Shown: positions 22,490 to 34,688, numbered from the stretch's first letter. The stretch is 64,000 nucleotides of DNA from Magicicada septendecula (GCA_034769895.1 CM068367.1:86915654-86979653), one strand, 5' to 3'. Made by a program: numbers and translations. The notes: a model not told the origin generated them from the sequence alone.

Positions 22490-23113
22490 TCAATTCTTCA
22501 ATGTTTCTTTTAATAAAGGCTTACATAGGGCGGTCTTGCTAAAGAAGGAGTTGTCTAACACTGCATCTCTTCTTGGAGGATCCAAATGGCAAAAGAAAAG
22601 TTGAAGACCAAAGATAAACTTCAAGACATCCGGAGCTAGGTCCGGAGAATAAGAGGGATGGTCAATCACTTCATAGTCTAGCTGGTCCAATTTTTGCATT
22701 GTGATAAGCGCCTTGTGACATGAAGCGTTGTCCTGAAGAAACCATGTTGCTTTTCGCCAGTTTTCCCGCCGTGTCTTTTGCATGGCTGCATGCAATTTAT
22801 CCAGAACATCGCAGTAGTAGTTGGCATGCACTGCGGACCCTTGCTGAACATAATCGATGTGGACGATTCCTACTGCATCCCAAAACACAAACGCCATCAC
22901 TTTGTTAGCGGATTTCTGCTGTCGAACTTTTTTGTGCCTTGGTGAACCCGTGTGACGCCACTGCATTGACCGCTGTTTGGTTTCTAGATCGTAGTCGTGG
23001 AATCACGTTTCATCGACAGTCACCATACGGCTCCAAAAATCAGAGGAATAAAGTTCAAAATGGGCCAACATTGCGCGTGAAACAAGCAACTGCAACAATA
23101 GAAAAAGTATTTA
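22490..23113 (-). mobile_element. mariner-family DNA transposon, C-terminal two thirds of transposase
   Basis: A minus frame of about 208 codons begins LVSRAMLAHFELYSSDFWSR and continues MVTVDET (first catalytic Asp), a stop where mariners have Trp, then FHDYDLETKQRSMQWRHTGS, KKVRQQKSANKVMAFVFWD, YYCDVLDKL, FLQDNASCH (second Asp) and HPSYSPDLAPD (third Asp). These are the DD34D transposase signatures. The usual Ser of LAPSD is missing, so the last spacing is one residue short, and the sequence after it (DVLKFIFGLQLFF) does not follow the family. The N-terminal helix-turn-helix part and both terminal inverted repeats are not visible. One nonsense codon and loss of the N-terminus make it inactive, but decay is mild compared with the LINEs. 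Confidence 0.93.
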
Positions 23114-23599
23114 CACCACGGTGTTTAAATTGCAACTGAAGTATTTACAAGAATTACTTTATCACATACTCCAGTTTTACTAATCTATTTATTTGCACCC
23201 CTTGGAAACGTTTCAAGACCTTCACTGGATCGTTTTCTGACAAAACGTTCACAAGACGACTACAACACATGTGGAGTAGGGGCAATTATATTACGTTGTA
23301 GCGTATACGTCATCCTTGTTTATAACGGCCCGAGTTACTACCTACAACGGGGCTGCGTGACTGGCATTAGTGCGGTTAGCGGCTTGACGGGCCGTGTCAA
23401 GGCCGATACACTGATAACATTATATACCCCAAAATACACCACGAACAATTGGCCTATCCTATTCACTATTTTCGTAAGTAGCAGCCCTTCTCTTCTTAGT
23501 TGTTTAATAAATCAGTAATCAGAGTTCATAAAATTCTATGAGCTAATGGATTGTTGCGTTGAGTATGGCTGACTGTCACTAGTTGACGAGGCTTCCTCC
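23114..23599. other. No recognisable feature
   Basis: Mixed composition. 23320-23400 is richer in G and C (TAACGGCCCGAG, GGCTTGACGGGCC) but I cannot assign it; it may be upstream Jockey-like sequence too decayed to read. Confidence 0.35.
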
Positions 23600-24290
23600 A
23601 ACGTTACATCACCTACCGTGTTACCCCGACACACTCTACCTACGCGATACTCCCCGACCTGGTCTCCCGGTGTCAAGTACCTCGGGTTTCACCTGAATCG
23701 TCGTCTCACCTGGCGGACGCACTCCGAGCAAATAGCCCGCAAAGCTGCAAATCCTCTTTGCAAACTCCGACCCCCACTTTGCAACAAATCAATGACCCGC
23801 CGCCTAGGGAAACTCATCGTCACCAAGTATGTGATGCCGATGGTTACCTACTACGCGACCCTGAATGGGGCTACTTGGTTAAACCCGTAAGTGTAAACTT
23901 CAGCTTCTCCTGTAAAGCACTTCGAACCAGACCGTCCGACAATCCCTTTGAGTCTGTTCCCTGAACCCCAGTTTACGGACACTTTCCAGAAAGTTTTATC
24001 GCTGCAGTGCCCGTTTTAAGGGCAACCCCCTAATTACCGCCCTCGGCCGCAACCCATCTGTGCCAGGTGAATCTTGGACCCAGCCTCGGTGAACCTTCAC
24101 GCTCAGTTAGACCAGTCTACGGCCGGTAGCAAACCTCAATTAGAAATCCAGAGTATCGTGGTCCCTGCGGCGGGAGCTCTATAAGAAGCTCGGCAGGCTG
24201 CACAACAGCGGGGGACGGTCATCCCCTTAGTCCCGCACAACACCTGGTCCACAACAAAAACGTGTTACAGATTACCTGGACACTGTCTTG
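23600..24290 (+). mobile_element. Jockey-like LINE, RT C-terminal region
   Basis: The plus frame at 23618-23890 contains VKYLGFHLNRRLTWRTHSEQ, then IARKAANPLCKLRPPL, KLIVTKYVMPMVTYYATLNG and ATWLNP. V-K-Y-L-G-x-x-L-D-R-R-L-T-W followed by K-L-x-x-Y-K-x-x-x-R-P-x-x-T-Y-A is the Jockey/R1-type layout after the RT palm. Further blocks follow in other frames: KALRT, FYRCSARFKGNPLITALGRN and PSVPGESW. The DNA is GC-richer than its neighbours, as expected for a different element with its own base use. Several shifts are present. The clade is judged from the wording only. Confidence 0.8.
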
Positions 24291-26220
24291 TAAACATTTT
24301 TATTACATCTTCTATAAATATCGTTGAAATAGATTTTGTGCGTTCCAATTTCTTGTGGATCTGAGACTTCTAGATGACTATTTTTACAGTCAGGCTGCCT
24401 GACTCGTGTCAAGCGAATAAGACGAATCAGTTCGTTTCGTACATAAATCGGGTGTTTATAATAATTACTTTACTATTTTCAACTGACATCTCTGTATAAC
24501 TTCAATATTGGATTTAGGAACACTTTTGCCTAGCTCAGTACCGTAGGCGTATAGGCGCATACTTGTAGATATGTATAGGCCTATACGTAAGCAGTTTGTT
24601 TTCTACTGGCAGATAGGGTTATGTCTAATTAGTCCACTACTTTCTCTTTATGTTAGGGCCAATCTCTTTTGTTTGCTCATGATGTGTTCTTTCCGTTTTG
24701 ATTTTTTACCGTATGTAGTCGTTTTTAAAATAAATTGTAAAATGTTAATTCATACATCACGTGAACAAGGTTCTTGCAACAGACAACGGAATTTCGTAAG
24801 TTTTAATTGAAATGTACATGTAATTTGAACGCCACACATGCATGTAGGAACTGAGAATTTTGGCCTTAGGCGTCAGAATAAATCTATAACTTAACACTCG
24901 ATCCGCAGATTACATGAAGCAAATATGATAGGCCTATGTGGAATAAAATAAATTTTCGAAGACTTAACATATGCGCGGTAAAAATATAGACCATCTAATT
25001 TTAGCAAAAAAAAAAGGGACGACGAAACATTGATAAATTTAAATAGTTAGATTGTTGCGGTCAAAGTGACGAGAATGTGACTAGGATACACTTATGCTGG
25101 AATAACGATTGAGACGCAAAGAATTATTCACCAACTGGACTAATCTGGAATGAAATCATTAGTCAACGAGTGAAAGAAAAAGGATAATTTAAAAGGATAA
25201 TCAGAAAACCCACGTACGTGGAGTAATCCTAACTTTATTGAAAACGTATTGATAGAGGGGCAGAAATGCGACCTCTTAGCATAAAAGGAAAGAATAACAG
25301 CGAACTGTAGAATTACCGTATATAAAAATATGTGTACATGTTACTCAAACAATAACACAAACCCGAAGAAGGATGTTGCGTGTAAATTTGGAAATAAGTA
25401 CGAGATCGAAGTGCTTCTAAATTTGAAATCCAGATTTTAAAGTGGTTCGGTCATCAGTTAAACGAACGACAGAAAATTTGGGGGTGGGGATAACTTATTT
25501 TGTTTATTTTGAGCTTCGAAGATAAATAAATCAAGAGGATCTCTCTATCATACAGTCTACATATATTATACACAACAGTTCAGATGTTTGGTTTCACAGT
25601 TTCTGGAATTCTTTCATTTGGTATGATTTCTCGTCGCGACCTTCCAGCGACCCTCCAAAATGGTTTCTGTTGTGTTCATCTTTTCTGCTTACTCTCTAGT
25701 TGTCATACATCACTACTTTACAAAAACTACAGTGTTGCTGTCTAGGTGTTCCTTGGTCTTCAAAACACGGCGATCCCAGACTAATAGTACATATATTTTC
25801 CGCCCCTGATTGTCTCCTTCTTTAACTGCTTTGTCTGAAGTACATGAATATTGTGTAAAGTTAGGAACTGATGTTTATATTTGTTATAATATCTTACATT
25901 TTATCCATAACAAAACTCACGCCTTGCAATTTTTTGACTATACGTATATTTTAAAAGGTTTTACGTTTATAAATTTCGATTTTCTGTACAGTTTTTAAGC
26001 TACAGTTTTTTTCCTGAGGTTTATGCAATACAAGCGACACAAACTTTACCTAAAACTTACTGTTGTTATGTGTTGACAATTGTTCTACATCCTTAACAAA
26101 AAAAACTGTTAGCCTGAAAATAATTTGGTAACACCATGGTATCATTGGATCAGATAACTTTGGTTTCACGTAAAGTTGCAATACTTCATTTATTTTATAT
26201 TTAAAATTTATATTTACTTT
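24291..26220. other. No gene recognised
   Basis: AT-rich throughout. Frames at 24571-24810 and 25810-25998 have no motif. TAGGCCTA occurs at about 24575 and 24932 (see findings). Confidence 0.45.
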
Positions 26221-26820
26221 ACCTCAAGATGTTATTTTTCCCTTATTTGCAACATGTTCCGGGATCCTTAGTGATCCCATCATCAGCCTTTCTAATTTTG
26301 AATATTGTGGAGTACCTGTGTGCTGGTTGGCTCTTGCTATGGCTTCCCAGTGGTTTTTGGTTTTTTAAATTGTTATTATTGTGTGTGATTGTGGTGTATA
26401 TATTAGTATTTTGTGTATTTTTGAAGTTGAGTGCTTTGAAAATTGTATCATATTTTGTATTGATTTGTATTTGTTCAGGTATTAGTTTGTTTTGTGTTTG
26501 TATATTTGTAAATCTTCCCAAGTGTTCATTATGGTGCCTTTGTATGGTATTTGTTTTATTAATGTCATATTGGTTATGTCATAATTCATGTCCAGTGTTT
26601 ACTGCATGTGCGGCCAAATTAAATTTATATATTTCTGGTTTTTGTATGCGTTTAGATGTTCAAAATAACGTTTTATCAGTTGTTTTTTTGTATGTCCTAT
26701 GTATTTTCTAACGACATAAAAAGGATGGTTTTTTCTTAACGTGTCTTCTTTAAGATTTATAACAGACAATGAAATACCAAAACTACATATACACAAAATT
26801 TGAAGACCGTTGGTGTCCGG
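26221..26820 (-). mobile_element. Penelope-like element, GIY-YIG endonuclease and C-terminal end
   Basis: Minus-strand reading from the right: VVRKYIGHTKKQLIKRYFEH followed by LNAYKNQK is the GIY-YIG core (Y-I-G-x-T-x-x-x-L-x-x-R-x-x-E-H) at about 26700. After a frame change come MNYDITNMTLIKQIPYKGTI and MNTWEDLQIYKHKTN, the end of the nuclease domain. The C-terminal extension then reads NKLIPEQIQINTKYDTIFKA, NIYTTITHNN and FKIRKADDGITKDPGTCCK. The same extension forms both arms of the palindrome at 59.9-60.4 kb. The end contains the hairpin motif CTGATGA / GGGATC-loop-GATCCC / GGAAC (26251-26287). The RT half is missing and the frame has a few breaks. The 160-codon plus frame over this DNA is its complement. 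Confidence 0.82.
26251..26287 (-). repeat. PLE-type hairpin motif at the PLE end
   Basis: The minus strand has CTGATGA, one spare base, a six-base stem GGGATC / GATCCC around a loop of about six bases, then GGAAC and ATG. It lies at the last codons of the PLE protein remnant. The palindrome copies at 59.9 and 60.4 kb have GAAAC here. Confidence 0.65.
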
Positions 26821-26934
26821 TAGGTTAACAGTAAACAGTAGAGTTAAGAGGTAGCCTAAGTTACTTGTTTCCGTAAAACTCTAGTTCAGTTCGCACTTTT
26901 ACTACCATTTTATCTGACAACTTGTGGTGCACAT

Positions 26935-27130
26935 CCGGGTGCAGTGCCACCGTGAGCATCTCTCTACCGAACCCAAGTGGGTGAAACCGGTCGAGCCAGG
27001 AGCCGCCGCGCTGTCGGTGTTTTTGCCTCATCATCGCTGCGCGAAATGGCACTCACTTTGCACCCTCCGGGCGGCGTGGGCGCGCCAACTGCCTCTGCCG
27101 AGAGGACGTTGCCTTGTGCATTTATAAGTA
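26935..27130. promoter_or_regulatory. CpG-rich island ending in a TATA-like box (candidate promoter)
   Basis: About 190 bases are far richer in G, C and CpG than anything nearby (GAGCCGCCGCGCTGTCGG, CGGGCGGCGTGGGCGCGCC). TTTATAAG follows at 27121-27128. Overlapping frames of about 65 codons exist on both strands, as GC-rich DNA tends to give, with no motif. It could be a promoter for an unseen host transcript, the promoter of the neighbouring PLE, or a captured GC-rich fragment. The sequence alone does not decide. Confidence 0.35.
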
Positions 27131-27180
27131 GCACCACACTCTCTGCAAACGAGATAACTGAATTTTTTAGTAGTTAATTG

Positions 27181-27372
27181 ACAGAGCCGTCATTCTGTTA
27201 CGAGTTCGTCCTGAGCTGTCAGGATTACTGGTCTTATAAGGCAAGGGGAAGGTAAAACACAACACATTTACCGTTACTGCACATGATTCACACCAATAAT
27301 CGTAAAACATGAAACCGCATAAAACCCCAATCTCAGACATTCACACGCCCCCTCTTTCTTCCTCACCCTCTC

Positions 27373-27413
<41 letters not shown>

Positions 27414-28329
27414 CATTATCATTAGCGCTTACTAGCCCACTGCTCAGCGAATACTTCCTTATTCAGTATATAGTAGTGACTCTCCTGAGCTATATTTGTC
27501 TAGTTCAACGTACTGTACTACTGAACCAGACAATCCCTCCATCTTGCATGTCTTTCATTTATCTGCTTGTCCATTTAATTGTTTTTTCTTTTTCTTATTA
27601 TTCCAACGACTGAACTTTTCATTGAGTGACTCTGTATAGTCCACAGTTTCAATCAATCTGTTCTTGCTTACGTTCTTGACACCCCTGCATCCATCGATTA
27701 AATCTTTTCTTTTTAAAGATAATTTCATTTTTTTTATTCTCCGTAATACTGCTTTCTAAAAACAAAGCATTCTGTTCATTTTTGACTGACAGCTTCTTTC
27801 ACTGTAGGCCCATATCTTCAGTGTTTATTACTACTTTAATTAAATGTTATAAAACATTAAGTTCGCATTTTTCATATTTAATTTCAGAACAACGTACTTA
27901 CACTTCCCTGATCAGGCTTATTTATTACTAATTTTTGCCGTTTAAAAACACCGACATCTTTTGAAACCCATCTTTTAACCACATGATGCACTTCGTGGAC
28001 CCCTATCTTTCTCTGATAGAGATACATTCGCTTTCCACTATATTTTTATAACTTTTCCTGTATTCTTCAGTTCGTTTCATGTCACGGAAATCACACAATT
28101 TGGGTAGTCACTGTTTAATTGTTTAAAAAAACTCTGTGTATATAGATAGCATGGTGAAAATGACTTGTATTCTTATAGTCGTCACTTTACGGTTAGATCG
28201 ACGTAACCATTTTTAGTAGACTCCAGTCGGCATCACTTTAACAACTTATTGCTTTGAAGAGGTCGACTAACAAGAAATTCCCTTAACCGTGTTAACAGTT
28301 CATACAGAAACACGATAATCAACAGTGAT
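27181..28329. other. No gene; (CA)n microsatellite at 27376-27412
   Basis: A pure (CA)n run of about 18 units lies at 27376-27412. On the minus strand 27555-27728 holds a 57-codon open frame starting MKLSLKRKDLIDGCRGVKNV and continuing LIETVDYTESLNEKFSRWNN with a Lys-rich end. I do not recognise it; its codon pattern looks less random than its surroundings, so it may be a piece of an unknown element or exon. Confidence 0.35.
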
Positions 28330-28500
28330 AACTGGAAATTTTCTTCAATACCTGCAATCTATCCACGGAAAAGTTTTAATTAATTATGTCGAGGAATATG
28401 AATGCTTGGGTGTCAATGTTCTTATGGATATGAGAACAGATCAGTAAGTGTCAAATCGTGTGAAGAAAGCAAATGTCCCGTCAAATCCCCGGGATACATA
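28330..28500 (+). mobile_element. LINE fragment, post-palm RT block
   Basis: The plus strand reads HGKVLINYVEEYECLGVNVL, then MDMRTDQ, a stop, VSNRVKKANVPSNP. V-E-E-Y-E-x-L-G-V-x-x-x-x-D-x-R-T-D-x-E-V-x-x-R-V-K-K-A is the block that follows the RT palm in many LINEs. Only about 55 codons survive, with one in-frame stop. Confidence 0.7.
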
Positions 28501-29624
28501 CATGAGAACATACAAACCTTGAAGACCACACACACACACGCGAGTAACATTTCACATATAATACAAATTTAGTATAATTCGTATTATGAGTTAATAATTA
28601 AGTTAACATAAACTAATGATTACAAAAGCTAAAAATCTATCGAACTCAGTACAATGGGATTTTTCGGAAAATTATGAATTTCTTTACTTAAAAATAAACA
28701 TTAAAGCCTTGTAATACGAAAGGATAGGAGCGGTCGAGAAGGGGGGAGAGAGAGACGCATACACGGGGAGGTGGGTTATTTGAGACGCATGAGAGCGAGA
28801 AAGGACGCCTACAACAAACGACGACGCAGCATGGAACTAATAAGTGCGCTTTTATCGCAGACTCGGTAATATAAAGTACTGTAAATTTATTATCTACAGT
28901 AAATTGACTGGAAAACTTAGTAACGACATCTTTTTATTACTCCTTTTATGCTAGTTTGAAAACCCCTGTTTTAATGAATTTAGCCTCTCTACATGAAAGG
29001 TCTATAGAGTGTATTTACTTTACCGACCGCTTTCTGAGCGGTCAATGACGTCCAAACCTAAAGCGGGCGGATCATTGAATCCATCAGCTATTCATTTCAC
29101 TTCCATCACGGGTTATCACCACTACCCACACGATTATAAAATTTATCAAGGAATTGTATGCTTACTCCTAAAATCTAAAAAGAGTACACAATTTAAAATA
29201 CATCTCCTTGAAGGATATTCAAAACAACAATAGCTTCTGTTACTTCTTATGAGGGCCCAAACACCGGAAGTGAATGCTACTACAATTTTGACAACACTGA
29301 AATAAGTACATTTTGTATTGTATTTTCTTTCTACGTAGTTTTATCCCACGGAATACGACTCGAAAGAGCAATAACTATTATTACTGGCCAGTATGAATCT
29401 CTTTTAAACAGCATCAAATGTTCTGTTGAATATAATAAGCAGACACTTTATTTATTACATTAGACGTTTTAAGGGTTGTCACTCAGCATTCTAACGTTAG
29501 TGATGTGCTTCTCTTACTGTCCATATTCATTTATTTTCTTATAAAAAGTAGCAGTCAAGGCAGTACATTTCTTTCTTAGGTAGTCTCCATCCTCGTTTGC
29601 TGAGCCAAATACTGAATACGATGT
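28501..29624. other. No gene recognised
   Basis: AT-rich, apart from a purine-rich GAGA/GGGG patch at about 28736-28815. A 74-codon plus frame at 29009-29233 has no motif. Confidence 0.45.
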
Positions 29625-30510
29625 TCCATCTTCTTCTTCTTCTACTGGGGTTACAATCCAGTATGGGTTTTAGCCTCTTCAACGAATTTTCTCCATTCAG
29701 CCCACTCATTACACAGTCCTCTTCCATCTTCGTATCCCTATATTCCACAGGCCCTCCTCAACATCCTTGATCCATCTTTTCCTTGGCCTTCGTCTTAATC
29801 TCCTACTTACTAGTCTCCATTATATAATTTTTCTGGGGATTGTGTGTTGTTCCGTGATCATTGTATGTCCGCGCCAGGCCACTGTTCTACTCTTTATAAG
29901 ATTTACTATGACAGCTCCATGTATTCGATTATTTACATCATGATTCCGTCACATTCTCCACGGGACGCTGTTTTTTTTTTTTGCATTGGTCCAAAACTTT
30001 TTTTCAGTGTCAAATATTATTAGTCTTTTTGTGTTAATACCCAGGTTCACATGCATATGTTACAACTAATCTGATTACGCTATGATATATTTTTAATTTT
30101 AATGATTTGTTCAGTGGTTTCGACTTCATTAATTTTTAATAGGTAACATCGGTTACCACTAAGGATTCTTGCCTGGATATCATTAGTTGTAGTGTTAGTT
30201 TAACATTTGTGAGCCTGTTGGTAGGATAATTCACTTGCGTGTTCAAATTCATGATTTTCGCATAGTAGAGGTTGTCTGTTACACGATATTCTTGTTATTT
30301 CCATATATTTCCTTTTATTATCGTTTATTTTCAGTCATATCTTCATTATCTCGCTATATACATTAATTACAGCTTCTTTTAAAGAATTTTTGTTTCCCCC
30401 TTATAATGGTTACATCATCAGCGTAAGCAAAAATTTGCGTATTATTTCTATTGATATCATTATGTTTTGTAATTTGATTACTGTTATTAATGTTTACCAC
30501 ATGACTAGTA
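29625..30510 (-). mobile_element. LINE, RT catalytic box to C-terminus and tail
   Basis: The minus strand, read from the right, starts NNTQIFAYADDVTIIRG (AYADD is the RT active-site box, about 30405-30440), passes through decayed DNA with NKRKYMEI and NEVETTEQIIKI-like words, and reaches TVAWRGHTMITEQHTIPRKI, WRLVSRRLRRRPRKRWIKDV, EEGLWNIGIRRWKRTVCNEW, AEWRKFVEEAKTHTGL-stop. The tail is (GAA)n (plus strand CTTCTTCTTCTTC at 29630). This is among the more complete RT copies in the window; it retains the palm, thumb and tail but no fingers or endonuclease. A T-run at about 29970-29982 interrupts it and many frame changes are present. K-T-H-T-G-L-stop links it to the family at 50.9, 57.5 and 61.5 kb. 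Confidence 0.87.
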
Positions 30511-31136
30511 AAGCTGAGACTGTACGATTTACACGTATAAAGGCGATGCGCGTATTGTGCTTAGTTGATTCATAATAGATCATCTATTAGTGTTACTAAT
30601 GAAAGGGTTAGTTACTAATATTCACAGGTAACATAAAAGATTCAAAATTAAGATTGAATTATTAAAATTAAAATAACAATCACGGAAAAGATTGAAAATT
30701 AAGAGGAATACAAATGAAAATTTGGCACTGAGGTACAAGAAAGTCTAACGAATCATATAAAAAAATTGCCAAAACTATCGACGGAATGTGTGTATCGTGT
30801 GTGACTATTAACGTATGTGTTCACTTACTGCCTCTAACATTTGTTCATAAAATTTAATCTAATAGGACCACTTGCTCAGTTTGAAGAAAGGATACACAAG
30901 TTGAAAATTTTTTAAAGTCATACAATTTACCAAGATCGTATGGATCAAATTTTTGGAATAGTTAAAAGGCAATATTTAGCTTCAGGTGTATGGGAATATG
31001 CTGAAGCAGATTATGAAATGGACTGAAATATTTACGTATGTTAAGATAGCGAAAGAATTTCGAAAATGAGGCAATACAGGAGGCAGAAGTTAGAAATTAT
31101 ACAAAGCATATACAAGAATGAAATAAATAAGTTATG
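30511..31136. other. No gene recognised
   Basis: AT-rich. Between 30870 and 31040 there is a degraded plus reading (QFEERIHKLKIF, DQIFGIVKRQYL, GVWEYAEADYEM) that might be upstream LINE sequence, but I cannot tie it to a family. Confidence 0.35.
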
Positions 31137-31650
31137 TTAAAGAGTTATTCTAAGGGTTGTAATATGTCATATGGAACTGATTTTGACTGCGATAGTAAGC
31201 TAACAAAATTGAGATGCATCTGTGGAACGATTCATAGGTACCTGAAAAATACAACAAGGAAGGATACCCGAATGAAATTTTATAAAACTGTGGCTTTCCC
31301 CACATTCCTGTATGCTAGTGAGACTGGAACTCTTGGTAAAAGGACGTGCAGAGGATTCAGGTAGCCAAAATGAAATTTCTAAGAGGGACGCAAGGTTGTT
31401 CTCTCCTGGACTGGAGAAGGAATGAGGATATTAGATGCTATTTAAACATTGTATCATTGCACCAGAAGACTGAAGACCACAGAAAGAGATAGTGTGAACA
31501 CTTGAATCATATGCCTCATATCCGTCTACCTGTGGCTGCCTTGGGCCATCACCCTGCTGCGAAGAGAGATGTCGGTAGACCGAGGAGGAGATGGGTTCCG
31601 GAACAGGTCTAAGGCCTAGTTGTTGGAGTGATGGTGGTGGTGATGATGAG
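31137..31650 (+). mobile_element. LINE fragment, RT C-terminal region
   Basis: Plus-strand blocks in order: SYGTDFDCDSKLTKLRCICG, TIHRYLKNTTRKDTRMKFYK, TVAFPTFLYASETGTLGKRT (the FYK-x-x-A-x-P-x-x-L-Y-x-S-E block), then in shifted frames AKMKFLRGTQGCSLLDWRRN, EDIRCYLNIVSLHQKTEDH, CEHLNHMPHIRLPVAALGHH, KRDVGRPRRRWVPEQV-stop. The 3' end runs into GGT/GAT triplets. The family ending W-V-P-E-Q-V is shared with 16.1 kb. Three or more frame changes are present; the 5' side is cut just after the RT palm. Confidence 0.88.
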
Positions 31651-34600
31651 TTATTCTAAGGAAGTTAAAGCAGTTATGCTGGCAAAAGAATTGCTTTAAA
31701 AATGAAGACCTAATGCTACGGTTGACTTTACGGTTATAATTTTGAGTATTATCGGTCTATGACAAGTTCTGTGAGTCTTCCCAGGCTTACCTTAAAGTCA
31801 TATTCAGCTTACATGACTGACAGACTGGCGATAGTGCAGTCGCATTAGATGAAAACTTCAAAACAAGTAGAATACAACTCTGAGATTTAGCATGGCGTTA
31901 CATGAAAGTCAGCATGGCGTTACATAAAAAAATTATATAAAAAACATTTGCCAAAACGTGCGACGAAATTCTTGAAAATTTATTTTTTAAATAATTAGGT
32001 ATATATTCGTGTAACTTCATGCAAACTTTTAGTTGTGTTTTACTTATTTTCAAATGGAGAATTGATTTTCCACTTAGCCGCTGTACTACAGAGCACATTA
32101 TGGAATACACGGCAGCTAGTACTACTAGACAAATTTAACAAAGGATGCGGAAAAAATGTGAATTACGGGAGTTTAGAGACAAACGCGCAAGCGCGTCTCA
32201 CACTGCTGAGCAGTCTACAGTCATACTTAAAAGTTTGCACTTGGCCAGCTGTAAGTAAAAGGCTGTATGTTTCCCAGCTGTGAATATCGTGAGCATCGAC
32301 TCGTATTACAAGTATAGGCAAATATTTGTGCGTGTTCGTGTTACAAACTACGATATTTTAAATGGTGTAGAATAACAAAGGACAAGTTTAAGTATTCTAA
32401 TACTCTTACTGTAATTTTCGGACGGGTAAATTTTCAAGTCGCGTATGAGTTTTACTTCGACTGTACAAACGTCAAGCAGCGTAGGGGACGTACTGTATCC
32501 CCACGCAACTGGCACTGCCAGTGCTGCTACGCGTCCCCTCTCCGAATCGAACGTTAACATAGCCGTGTAGTAAATTAACACGTCAGCACAAGGAACGCGA
32601 CAAAACACATGATGTAATTTGTGATGCTTTGCTAGGTTTTAAACACGTAATCCTTGTAAGCTGATGGCAGTGTAAACTGGATTCTTGTAGAGGCCGGGTT
32701 TAAAAAAAAAAGTAAGTCAGTCTTTATGATATTATTGACTATTCCGTTATTCGTTTTTCTTGTTTCAATTGCAAAAAGTTGAAAATTTGCACGATGTGGA
32801 AGCCCTGGCGGGTGTCTACATTTTCCGTACCCAGTGAAGAAAAGAAGCTAAATAAATATCTGTGACAGCAATATCTCACGGCAGCGAAGATCACAAAATT
32901 ATGGTTGATGAATAAGTGAATTAATGAATAAATGAACGAATGAATTTGCCACAGCTCGAGCGAAAGGCTTACGGCTATTTTCCCGTACTATTTTCACAAC
33001 CAACTAGTTATTTTACGGCTATTTTCACAACCAACAAGGAGTTTTTCTGGTGTATGTGTCTGTCCGTTTGCTTCTATCACGTAGCCTACAACCACACGCA
33101 ACAAGAAATGTCTGAAGGTCAAGGCAGCGCTAAGCATGTTTCAGTGACGATGGGATTGAAACAAATGTTCAATTTACACCATTCTGATAACTATAAAAAT
33201 TAAGTCAGTAACGTTTTCGTTGTACAACGATAATTCGACGTGATTTGAGTATTTAGTATTAGAGTCTTCAGTTATTACATTATTTCATTACCAAAGATAT
33301 GAATGTAAATGTTGAAGGATGCCTTGAATGACTACATATTTATGAAGAGACGTGTTGAATTAAGCGTATAAATATGTCTGTTAAAGTTTATGACAGTTTC
33401 TCCATAATGATATTAATATGGAATTCGCATTAAACTAAAAACTAACTTTAAAACATATTTTAATATACAATTATTTTTACGTAAATATATTCCGTAACTT
33501 GTGTACGCATACATGAAAGAATAAAAATAATAAAATTAACATTTTATGAGCAAAAAGGAATCAAAGCACAAAGATTTTCTTGTCTCTTATTAAATAGGAT
33601 TTTATGTACTGTACATTCAGTAAACTTTGAACAAAGCAGTAGTTGGAAACATGTTGCTCGTAATTAACATTGTAAATTCTCTTTGCAAACTCTCTTAGGC
33701 GCTCGCAGGTTCGTGCCCCCCTGAGGCCGTTCGCGTACTACTGCTGTTGTTGCTGCCGCTGCCTCAACGACTAGCATTTAATCCTCGAGAGCGATATTAA
33801 ACTCACCGTGCTTTATGCATAACTAATATTCATTACGGACGCGAGCGCATGCATTTTCTGAACAAACAAAAACCTCAATGAGTAGCACTAGCACTTGTAC
33901 TCCGAAGGTAATCTATTTTCAACTTAATGTTTAACTTTTGTTCGCCTTTTCGCCCTAAAGTTATCTCAATTAATTGTTGTAAAATGGAATTTTATTCAGT
34001 CCACTTTTAACACCTGTTGAATACGAAGAATTACTTTAGTTGAACAACTTTTTCTATTATCTACCTTCAAGGGTTTTTTAAAATTTTTTTTAATATACGC
34101 TCTGTTTTTGCAGTTGATTAGGTCATTTTTCCATTAAACAAGGAAAACGTGGATACATGGCGCACAGTTAGTTTAGATCTACAATATAGGCCAATGCAGT
34201 GTAGTTTAAAAATTAATTTTGAACGAATGAGGTCCGAACCTTGAGAACGAGGAAACGTTTCATCTGATTTTGTAAAAGCGAGGATAATAAAGTGTAGTCA
34301 GTCTTAATATTTAGATACAGTTAATGGACAAAGTGGTAAAAACAGATAATTTAGGCTGCTGAAACCAGAGTGATTTCAGCCTAGATAAATTTCAAACTGC
34401 AAACTGGATGTCTACACGAAGTACTTGGAATAAGATTATTGGTTAAGAGATAAAGAAAAATAAAGGATGTTCTACAGTATCACTAAAAACTCAATGACAT
34501 ATAAAGAATAATGTGAGCGCTCACAAAAAAGAAAGAATAAAATCCGAACTGTAGACCTGAGGAATATGAAAGGGAGGCAAAAATTCATCCGTAAATACGA

Positions 34601-34688
34601 ACAAAAAAATGTTTACAACGATGCTTTGAATACTGTAAGTGTCGTCCTCTATTTTTACCGACAGGGACTAATAAAACCGAACGGTTCA
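31651..34688. other. No gene recognised; local GC hairpin at 32483-32540
   Basis: This long stretch is mostly AT-rich. 32340-32640 is GC-richer and contains AGGGGACG at about 32483 mirrored by CGTCCCCT at about 32532, around a GGCACTGCCAGTGC palindrome. At 32960-33040 the phrase CGGCTATTTTCACAACCAAC is tandemly echoed. Frames of 82-87 codons (32035-32283, 32348-32608, 32940-33203) show no motif. Confidence 0.35.

Noticed and set aside
26229-26711. 160-codon plus frame, hydrophobic, Cys-rich
   Set aside because: It is the complement of the PLE GIY-YIG/C-terminal remnant, which has recognisable motifs on the minus strand.
26861-27177. Genes in overlapping frames on both strands of the CpG island
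   Set aside because: GC-rich DNA has few stops; neither strand shows a domain. Reported as a possible promoter instead.
33690-33730. B-box-like GCAGGTTCGTGCCCCC
   Set aside because: No A box upstream and no cloverleaf can be drawn.
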